This document shows, in pieces, positions 17,231-24,329 of a stretch of DNA of 57,321 nt. The position numbers and the translations under genes are program-made. The notes under the pieces were generated by a model. That model had not been told where the DNA came from and did not search any database. It saw nothing but the letters and a program-made list of their open reading frames with translations. Numbering within the stretch: position 1 is the first letter of the stretch; every line of letters starts with the position of its first letter. Source of the stretch: Marinicella marina (GTDB lineage Bacteria > Pseudomonadota > Gammaproteobacteria > Xanthomonadales > Marinicellaceae); NCBI RefSeq assembly GCF_030065545.1, contig NZ_JASJNC010000012.1:1-57321 (forward strand). The letters are read 5' to 3'.

Positions 17231-18432
17231 GAAGTGAATGCAAAATACAAAGACTTACCACCCAAAAATAAGGTGACCGATATCACCAGTAAGCCCAATA
17301 AATTATGTAACCAGGTGTTCTTAAAGCGGCCCAACAAGTTACTTTGATTCATGATATATAGTAAAAACATCGCTAACAGCGGCAGCAAAATCCCATTGGC
17401 AATCTGCGCAAACCAAATAATTGTGACTGGTTTGTATCCCGATAAGGACAAACCCAATCCGCTGAATAAAACCACCGCCCAGGTGAGTTTAAAACGCAAG
17501 TCTTTGCCATTTGTTGTCCAGCCCAACATGCCTGCCACTGCATAAGCTGCTGCCAATGGTGCAGTGATAGCTGATGAAACGCCCGCGGCAAACAACCCAA
17601 CGCCCATTGAAACAGAAGCCCATGAGCCCAATAAAGGCTCCAGCTGTACAGACATATCGGCTGCTGAATTAATCGCAATGCCTTGGCCAAAGAATGCCGC
17701 AGCTGCAGTGGAGATGATTGCCAAAGATATCAGCCCGCCCACACCAATAGAAACGATGGTGTCCTTTCTGACTTGCCGCAGACAGGCAGGATCGTGCCAC
17801 TTATTACTCACCGCAGAAGCATGTAAAAACAAGTTATAAGGCACCACTGTGGTACCGACCAACGCCATAACTGTTAACCAAGCACCATCAGGGATTTGCG
17901 GTCTCAGGCCACCCAACAATGCAGGAATGTCAGGTTGGGTGATGATAAAAGTGGTGATGAAGGCCAGACTCATCAATAGCACCAAAGCTATCAAAGCCCT
18001 TTCCAACACCCGATAACTGCCTTGAAACAGCAGCACAAAAGCCAGCGCAGCAACCATGATTGCCCAAGGAACATCGAGACCGGGTAACAAAGCCTCCATA
18101 CCCAATACCGCACCAGCAATGTTGCCACCCTGATAAGCGCTGTTACCAATGAAAATAGCCAGAGCAACCAGCGCAAACAATAAGGCCCTCAATAGTGGAT
18201 TTGTGAACTGTTTTTGCAACACCTCACCCAAGCCTTGTTGGGTCACAAGTCCCAATCTTGCCGACATTTCCTGCAGTAAAATACAAGCCACAATCGAAAA
18301 CACCAACGCCCAAATCAATGCATAACCAAAACCTGCACCTGCCAAGGTACAAGTGGTGACTGTGCCTGGCCCGATAAAAGCCGCTGCAACCAATGCAGCA
18401 GGGCCCATTGTGAATGAAGGTGTTTTAGCCAT
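17227..18432 (-). CDS. YcsG-like NRAMP-family transporter lacking the canonical metal-site residues
   Basis: Inner-membrane transporter of the NRAMP superfamily, 401 residues with about 11 hydrophobic helices. In helix 1 the usual DPGN reads GPGT (21-24), and in helix 6 the usual MPH reads VPY (197-199) within VVPYNLFLHASAV. The metal-binding Asp, Asn, Met and His of true Mn/Fe NRAMPs are therefore all replaced, while the surrounding family pattern is intact. It opens the pxpABC operon with a 4-base overlap; B. subtilis ycsG sits beside ycsF (pxpA) in the same way. I infer a substrate other than Mn/Fe, possibly 5-oxoproline; this is untested. Confidence 0.85.
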   Translation of the reverse strand: MAKTPSFTMGPAALVAAAFIGPGTVTTCTLAGAGFGYALIWALVFSIVACILLQEMSARLGLVTQQGLGEVLQKQFTNPLLRALLFALVALAIFIGNSAYQGGNIAGAVLGMEALLPGLDVPWAIMVAALAFVLLFQGSYRVLERALIALVLLMSLAFITTFIITQPDIPALLGGLRPQIPDGAWLTVMALVGTTVVPYNLFLHASAVSNKWHDPACLRQVRKDTIVSIGVGGLISLAIISTAAAAFFGQGIAINSAADMSVQLEPLLGSWASVSMGVGLFAAGVSSAITAPLAAAYAVAGMLGWTTNGKDLRFKLTWAVVLFSGLGLSLSGYKPVTIIWFAQIANGILLPLLAMFLLYIMNQSNLLGRFKNTWLHNLLGLLVISVTLFLGGKSLYFAFTS

Positions 18433-18548
18433 AGTTATGCCATTCTATTACAAACGCATCAGGGAAAGTATCCTTAGTTAATCGCCTAAAGTGTGAATTG
18501 TTTAACTACTTTCACATCAATTGTTCATATAATTGATATTTTGAACCG

Positions 18549-19262
18549 ATGAATACCATGAAAAAATCTATACTGATAATCGCATCGTTGTTGAGTTTTA
18601 ATACATTGGCAGTAGAACTTCAGCTCTTTCCTGAGAAAGACAACACCATTTATGAAACCAATAGTGCACCACTGAGCAATGGTGCAGGTCAGTATTTATT
18701 TGCCGGCAAAACCGGTGCCAATGGCGGTGAGGCAGTCAGGCGAGCCATCATTAAATTTGACTTATCCAGCATTCCACCAGGCACAACAATCAACAGTGCT
18801 GAATTGGTGTTGACAGTATCCCGCCGAGTTTCCAGCTCAAATGTTTCCGTTCACATGGCCGAGTCGGACTGGGGAGAAGGCACTTCAGATGCAGGTGGTG
18901 AAGAAGGCATGGGCGCACCAGCTGAGTTGAATGACGCCACTTGGATCAGTGCTTTCAATGGTGATGCTGAAAATGGTGGCATCTCCTGGAATAATGTCGG
19001 AGGTGATTTTGCTGCATCAGCCTCAGCAACAACGGCGGTCAATAATTTAGGGCCCATCAATTTCAGCAGTCCAAACTTAGTGGCTGATGTACAAAACTGG
19101 GTCAACGGCAGCAATGACAATTTTGGTTGGTTCGTGATAGGCGAGGAAGGCAGCCCGAGTACAGCGGTGCGCTATGTCAGCCGTGAAAATTTAGCCGAAC
19201 AACCCATGTTAATCATTGATATTGATCAGCTGGACTTGATTTATCGCAACGGTTTTGAATGA
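18549..19262 (+). CDS. Secreted DNRLRE-domain protein with C-terminal NGFE tail
   Basis: Probable extracellular protein, role unknown. The 237 residues consist of a signal peptide (to about residue 20), one DNRLRE-type beta-sandwich (FPEKDNTIYETN, RRAIIKFDLSSIPPGTTINS, VADVQNWVNGSNDNFGWFVI, VRYVSRE) and a short end, LDLIYRNGFE. That end matches the tails of two beta-helix proteins in this window. ATG codons at 18549 and 18558 are both possible; neither has a clear Shine-Dalgarno. A TATAAT at 18528-18533 may be its -10 element. It is divergent from the ycsG-pxp operon. Confidence 0.85.
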   Translation: MNTMKKSILIIASLLSFNTLAVELQLFPEKDNTIYETNSAPLSNGAGQYLFAGKTGANGGEAVRRAIIKFDLSSIPPGTTINSAELVLTVSRRVSSSNVSVHMAESDWGEGTSDAGGEEGMGAPAELNDATWISAFNGDAENGGISWNNVGGDFAASASATTAVNNLGPINFSSPNLVADVQNWVNGSNDNFGWFVIGEEGSPSTAVRYVSRENLAEQPMLIIDIDQLDLIYRNGFE

Positions 19263-19286
19263 AGCCAACTCATTGATGTCGACGGC

Positions 19287-19775
19287 TTAACCCAAAATTG
19301 ATGGGTTGAGCTGCCACATAGCAAGGTTTAAAACAGCGGCGAAACTGACCCAAAGTAAATACGGAACCAACAACAACCCTGACAGCTTTTTGATGCGGAA
19401 AAAGGATAACAGCGTCAACAAAATCAATAACCACAAGGCCAAGATATTAACAAAAGACCAAAAGCCCATCATCCAAGCAAAGAACAACCAACTCCACAAG
19501 GCATTCAATCCGAGTTGTAATAAGAACAAGGACAGCGCTTTGGGGTGACGTTTGAATCCACCTTGCCGCCACACCAGCCAGGCCGCAATGGCCATCAACG
19601 CATACAGCACCGTCCAGACCGGGCCAAACAGCCAACCGGGAGGTGCCCAATCAGGCCGTATCAAATTGACGTAGAATGATTGGGCTTTGATTGATGCCAC
19701 TGCACCAATGGCTGAGGCAGCAAAACACAGCACAATCCATGCCAGCAGACCCAAAATTTGTTGTTGCTTTGTCAT
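19287..19775 (-). CDS. tspO: TspO/MBR family protein
   Basis: Small inner-membrane protein related to the mitochondrial translocator protein, binding tetrapyrroles in characterised members. The 162 residues form five hydrophobic helices with the signature RPDWAPPGWLFGPVWTVLYA and a Trp-rich helix (LNALWSWLFFAWMMG). The length is standard. It lies 69 bases downstream of the e(P4) phosphatase gene on the same strand and may be read through from it; its end faces the DNRLRE gene across 24 bases. Confidence 0.93.
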   Translation of the reverse strand: MTKQQQILGLLAWIVLCFAASAIGAVASIKAQSFYVNLIRPDWAPPGWLFGPVWTVLYALMAIAAWLVWRQGGFKRHPKALSLFLLQLGLNALWSWLFFAWMMGFWSFVNILALWLLILLTLLSFFRIKKLSGLLLVPYLLWVSFAAVLNLAMWQLNPSILG

Positions 19776-19844
19776 TGGTTAATACCGTTCAAATACCACA
19801 GCTTAACCGAATGTGTTTCAACTGGCCAATGTATTGACTCACTC

Positions 19845-20702
19845 TTATTCATAGCCACGCAAGTTATCTTCAGCCTCACCGGGCAAGATTCGCAGCCAAG
19901 AGCCATAAGTGGGATTGCCAAAAACAAACCAATGACGGCCCCAATAATCACTGTAATTGTTGACTAAATCTGCCCGCTGTTGAGGCGTGATGTTGGCTTT
20001 TACAGCCGGTAAAAAATCACCCAGATCATCACCAAACAGCATCAAAATCCGATGCCTCTTTGCTACTTCCATGCGTCTAGACAGTTTTTCAGAGCCCCAA
20101 TTTGGCTGTTGTTGCTTCAACATCAAGTCATCAATACTGATGCCTCTGATACCAACCTGTTGCAAATTAACCAGCGTGTCATTCAATTGTGGGCAGTCAT
20201 CACCATCAGTTGATCGCTGTATGCACTCCCGGTTGGTCAAGTAGATGATTTTGATGCCATAGTCTGCTGCCATGTTAATAAATTCTACAGCGCCTGGAAT
20301 AGCTTTTGCGCTGCGTTTTGCTACCCATTGATCCCAAGTATTGATGTCAAATGTTTTGTTATCCAACACCAATTGTGCTTGGTAAGGTGAATTATCTAAC
20401 ACCGTTTCATCAACATCCAAAACGATGGCAGGTGACAAATGAGCAAAATTCTGTTGCTGTAATTCAGCACTGGTTGTGGTGTCTTTTAACACCGCTGGTA
20501 ATACGCGCTGTGCTGTCAGGTAGCTTTGTAAGGCATGTGCTTTGAACTCTGCTGCGGTTTGCAGCCACAGGGTGCTGTTCATGTTAACACTGGCATTGGT
20601 ATGCTGGCTGTCATTGCCCTGTTTAATGGGATTGGTTTGGCAACCCATCACAAGCAGAACAGCGATTGCCACAGACAGATTTTTTTGTATTTTATTCAGC
20701 AA
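19845..20702 (-). CDS. e(P4)-family lipoprotein acid phosphatase / 5'-nucleotidase
   Basis: HAD-superfamily phosphatase expected to be lipid-anchored in the cell envelope and to dephosphorylate nucleotides. The 285-residue product has a lipobox LVMGC (Cys21), the catalytic DVDETVLDN (Asp96 nucleophile, Asp98), the threonine motif IIYLTNRE and the acidic motif LLFGDDLGDF in its shorter form MLFGDDLGDF. The start is TTG at 20702, supported by GGAG 7 bases upstream; there is no ATG before the lipobox. Length fits the H. influenzae e(P4) family. Confidence 0.92.
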   Translation of the reverse strand: MLNKIQKNLSVAIAVLLVMGCQTNPIKQGNDSQHTNASVNMNSTLWLQTAAEFKAHALQSYLTAQRVLPAVLKDTTTSAELQQQNFAHLSPAIVLDVDETVLDNSPYQAQLVLDNKTFDINTWDQWVAKRSAKAIPGAVEFINMAADYGIKIIYLTNRECIQRSTDGDDCPQLNDTLVNLQQVGIRGISIDDLMLKQQQPNWGSEKLSRRMEVAKRHRILMLFGDDLGDFLPAVKANITPQQRADLVNNYSDYWGRHWFVFGNPTYGSWLRILPGEAEDNLRGYE

Positions 20703-20738
20703 GATTTAACTCCTTATTTTTTTTAATATTTTACTGAA

Positions 20739-20767
20739 TTCAAGTGATGATTTCGTGACCACTTGAA
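20739..20767. repeat. Perfect 8-bp inverted repeat upstream of the e(P4) gene
   Basis: TTCAAGTG and CACTTGAA are separated by 13 bases. A T-run follows on the plus strand, but no plus-strand gene ends here. It could be an operator for the phosphatase gene or a weak terminator; neither is established. Confidence 0.4.
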
Positions 20768-20841
20768 GTTTTTCAGCAGCTGAAATGGGTGACCACACAA
20801 CGAACTCAAGGCGTCAGTGCCGAGCGATTGATCACAATCAG

Positions 20842-21846
20842 CTATTTTTCAATCAATCTGCTGGTGAGGTGTTTAAGTAAATCATTGGGTTGGTCAACCC
20901 CCAAGTAAAACGCCGAGATTGCATTGCCTGAATGCATTTTGATTTTGATGTTAGGGTGACCACTCAAGTTATAGCGTTTTATGCCTTTATCTCTGGCGAC
21001 ATATCCATGATTCAGGGTGATGCTGCAGATGTCATTATAATTTATTTCACAGGTGTTAAATAAACCCAACCTGATAATCACATGTTGCGTTGAAAGTGAT
21101 ATGGGACGCAGTTGCATGGCTCGATATTCTGCCAACATATAAAACAAACCCAACAGCGTCAAAATCGTTATGACATTGGCGGCATATGGCGACCAAATGA
21201 AATACAACAGCACATGGACGATTGGAATTTCAAGAATCATCAACAGCATGAACCCCAACGACATGCTACACGCACCGTCTTTGTTGTGGTAGCTGAAATG
21301 TAGATCGCCGGTATAATGAGATTGCTTGATTCTTTTGTGCATCAACAAAAAACTCCACATCCTTGCCTCAAAACACATCAGTTGACCCAACAGACCTTGT
21401 CCCACCCAACTAGAAATAGGCGCAGTTATGGCTTGATCAGGGTCAATGCCTTGCCTCATGCCAGCTCGTATGGCTCCATAAACGGTGATGACAACTGAAA
21501 GTTCAAACAGCAGCAACAACAGCAACAAGCCATAACGGCCATATTCGAAGTATGGCCAAATGATTTTGCTTTCATGAGGAATAATGAAACTACCGACCAA
21601 AACCGCCAACGAGACAAAGACCGCGGCTTTTAAAATGGCTGCTTTTTTGTCTGACACACAAAGCCAACACAAAACCGGTAAGACCACCAAACCATCTATT
21701 AAAAACAACCATTCATGCTTGGCTTGGCCATAATCATTGAGGAAATGGCTGCCGCGGTAATATACCGACCAAAACACAGTAATAATAACCAGATAAATCA
21801 GCGGTATGTGCGGTTTAAGTCGCCTGATTGATTCCAGTGTAATCAT
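20842..21846 (-). CDS. Unrecognised membrane protein with a PH-like C-terminal domain
   Basis: I do not recognise this family. The 334 residues show hydrophobic helices near 14-34, 46-64, 69-88, 103-125, 198-218 and 222-240, with a polar region between the fourth and fifth (ISSWVGQGLLGQLMCFEARM). The last 80 residues, starting ISLSTQHVIIRLGLFNTCEI, have the alternating pattern of bacterial PH-like domains. It is the last gene of the minus-strand run and starts 30 bases after the stop of recG. No neighbour gives a clear clue to its role. Confidence 0.75.
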   Translation of the reverse strand: MITLESIRRLKPHIPLIYLVIITVFWSVYYRGSHFLNDYGQAKHEWLFLIDGLVVLPVLCWLCVSDKKAAILKAAVFVSLAVLVGSFIIPHESKIIWPYFEYGRYGLLLLLLLFELSVVITVYGAIRAGMRQGIDPDQAITAPISSWVGQGLLGQLMCFEARMWSFLLMHKRIKQSHYTGDLHFSYHNKDGACSMSLGFMLLMILEIPIVHVLLYFIWSPYAANVITILTLLGLFYMLAEYRAMQLRPISLSTQHVIIRLGLFNTCEINYNDICSITLNHGYVARDKGIKRYNLSGHPNIKIKMHSGNAISAFYLGVDQPNDLLKHLTSRLIEK

Positions 21847-21876
21847 GATTTAGGAACACGTTGTGAAATCATTATT

Positions 21877-23928
21877 TTATACTTTTGCCAGGGTTTTGGC
21901 TTGTTTTTCCCAGCGTTCAATGATCTGATCACACACCTCAGGATTGGCCTGTAACAGCTCTGCAGCCATCTGTTTGGCTTGCTCAAATAATTGTGCATCC
22001 TGTTCGGGATCAGAAAAGCGGAATTCCATGCTGCCTTTTTGTCGGGTGCCGAGAATTTCACCGGGGCCACGTAATTGCAAATCTTTTTGTGCAATAATGA
22101 AACCATCATTGGTTTCCCGCATGGTCTGCAACCTGACTTGGGCGTTTTCACTCAGTGGCGCCTGATACACCAAGACACAATGACTTTGCCGGTTGCCCCT
22201 ACCCACTCGGCCACGCAGCTGATGCAATTGAGATAAACCCAAACGTTCGGCGTTTTCAATCACCATTAAGCTGGCATTAGGAACATCAACACCCACTTCA
22301 ATCACTGTGGTGGCCACCAACAATTGAATTTCATTGGCTTTGAAAGCGTCCATCACTGCTTGTTTATCATCACTTTTCAAGCGCCCATGCACCAGACCCA
22401 CAGTTAAGTCAGGAAACTGTTGTTGTAAAGCCTCATAAGTATCTTGGGCTGCTTTTGCTCGCATGTGCTCCGATTCTTCAATCAAGGTACAAACCCAGTA
22501 GGCTTGTTCGCCATTCTTACAAGCGTTGCGTATGCGCTCCGCCAATGGTTGAATTTTGTGATTATCTAACAGCACCGTGTTGATGACTTTGCGGTTTGGC
22601 GGCAGCTCATCAATCACCGAAACATCCAGGTTAGCGTAGGCAATTTGTGCCAATGTTCTGGGGATGGGTGTGGCTGTCATGATCAGACTATGCGGTAAGG
22701 TGGTATTGTTTTGCCCTTTTTCTTTCAACATCAACCTTTGATGGACCCCAAAGCGATGTTGTTCATCAATGATAACCAAAGCCAAATCGCGGTAAATCAC
22801 ATCCGGCTGAAACAAAGCATGGGTTCCAATGATGACATCGGCCTCGCCAGCAATTTGTGCCAACACATCAACCCTGGCTTTGCCTTTGATCTTACCGGAT
22901 AAAAAAACCACTTGTTTGTCTTTGAAGTATTCCTTCAAGGTAACCAAATGTTGTTCTGCCAATATTTCTGTCGGCGCCATCATCACCACTTGTTTACCAT
23001 GAACCAACCCCGCTTGCATCGCCAAGGCTGCGACCACAGTCTTACCACTGCCCACATCGCCCTGAACCAGTCGCTGCATTGGAAAGCCTCGACTCATATC
23101 CGCTTGTATTTCCTGTACCACCCGTTGCTGTGCTGCCGTGAGTTCAAAGGGCAATTGAGATAACAACAATTGATTTTGTTGTTGGTTGATTGGCAGTTCG
23201 GGCGCAGCAGATTGTTGTACCGCAGTTCGAGCTTGATGCATGGCCAGAAAATGGGCCAATATCTCCTCAATTTTTAACCGTTGTTGGGCTGGATGGCTTT
23301 GGTTCAATAGTTTCATTACATCAGCACCTGCCGGTGGTTGATGCACGAACATCAGGGCTTCGCGTAAGCCGGGCATGCCTTGCTGGGCCAACCATTCGGT
23401 TGGCAACAATTCTCTCAGTGCCAACTCTCCTTGCTGCAACATTTGAACAGTTTGCGCAGCAGCTTTTTGTAACAGTTTTTGTGAAATACCCTCAGATTTA
23501 GGGTAGACAGGCGTCAATGATTTGGCCAACGCTGGTTGTTTTTCCCCCAGTGAAAACTCGGGATGAATGATTTCCATACCATACATGCCATGTTTGACTT
23601 CACCGTAAGCACGAATCCTCAAACCCGCGCGCATCTTAATTTTTTGAGAATAATAGAAATTAAAAAATTTAAGCTGCATGACAGCCGATTCATCCGCCAC
23701 CTCAACCACTAAAATAGGCCTTCTGCCCTGCGTCACATAAGACTTAACAATCTCACCTTCAACTTGCGCATGACCAAAGCCGGTCAAATCAGCTATGGCT
23801 GTGATACACGTTTTATCTTCATAGCGCAAAGGCAAATGAAACAGCATATCGATGACATCATCAATACCCAATGTATGGAGTTTATCGGCGGTGGTTTGAC
23901 CAATTCCTTTGAGTCGAGTTAACTCCAT
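21877..23928 (-). CDS. recG: ATP-dependent DNA helicase RecG
   Basis: Remodels stalled replication forks and branched DNA. The 683-residue protein has an N-terminal wedge/OB domain (about 60-150), Walker A GDVGSGKT, the DEQH box IIDEQHRFGVHQR, motif III MTATPIPRTLA, and motif VI QLRGRVGRG. Length is close to E. coli RecG (693). It follows ridA by 20 bases in the common order rpoZ, spoT, ridA, recG. Confidence 0.97.
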   Translation of the reverse strand: MELTRLKGIGQTTADKLHTLGIDDVIDMLFHLPLRYEDKTCITAIADLTGFGHAQVEGEIVKSYVTQGRRPILVVEVADESAVMQLKFFNFYYSQKIKMRAGLRIRAYGEVKHGMYGMEIIHPEFSLGEKQPALAKSLTPVYPKSEGISQKLLQKAAAQTVQMLQQGELALRELLPTEWLAQQGMPGLREALMFVHQPPAGADVMKLLNQSHPAQQRLKIEEILAHFLAMHQARTAVQQSAAPELPINQQQNQLLLSQLPFELTAAQQRVVQEIQADMSRGFPMQRLVQGDVGSGKTVVAALAMQAGLVHGKQVVMMAPTEILAEQHLVTLKEYFKDKQVVFLSGKIKGKARVDVLAQIAGEADVIIGTHALFQPDVIYRDLALVIIDEQHRFGVHQRLMLKEKGQNNTTLPHSLIMTATPIPRTLAQIAYANLDVSVIDELPPNRKVINTVLLDNHKIQPLAERIRNACKNGEQAYWVCTLIEESEHMRAKAAQDTYEALQQQFPDLTVGLVHGRLKSDDKQAVMDAFKANEIQLLVATTVIEVGVDVPNASLMVIENAERLGLSQLHQLRGRVGRGNRQSHCVLVYQAPLSENAQVRLQTMRETNDGFIIAQKDLQLRGPGEILGTRQKGSMEFRFSDPEQDAQLFEQAKQMAAELLQANPEVCDQIIERWEKQAKTLAKV

Positions 23929-23948
23929 TCATCGCATCCGGGGTGGTT

Positions 23949-24329
23949 TTAACCGATGGCAATCAATGCATCAATTTCAATCAATGAATCTTTGGGTAAC
24001 CGCGCCACTTGGATGGCCGCTCTGGCAGGATAAGGTTCTTGGATGTATTCACCCATGACTTGGTTGAGCATTGCAAAATCCTCTAAATCTTGCAAAAACA
24101 CATTCAGCTTAATGGCATTTTGTAATGATGTGCCCGCTTCCTCTGCAATGGCCATTAAGTTTTTAAAAACCTGATGAGCTTGCAATTCAAATTCTGCAGG
24201 CAACATTTCACCAGTGGCTGGATCTATGGGGATTTGGCCTGAGGTATAAAGCACTTGGTTATGAACAATGGCTTGTGAATAGGTGCCAATGGCAGCTGGG
24301 GCTTTGTCGGTGTTAATTATTTCTTTCAT
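23949..24329 (-). CDS. ridA: RidA family enamine/imine deaminase
   Basis: Hydrolyses reactive 2-aminoacrylate-type enamines, protecting PLP enzymes. The 126-residue product matches YjgF/RidA closely: INTDKAPAAIGTYSQAI at the start, LYTSGQIPIDPATGEM, and the active-site Arg in YPARAAIQVARLPKD. Its ATG lies 17 bases inside the end of spoT, so translation is probably coupled. Confidence 0.96.
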   Translation of the reverse strand: MKEIINTDKAPAAIGTYSQAIVHNQVLYTSGQIPIDPATGEMLPAEFELQAHQVFKNLMAIAEEAGTSLQNAIKLNVFLQDLEDFAMLNQVMGEYIQEPYPARAAIQVARLPKDSLIEIDALIAIG

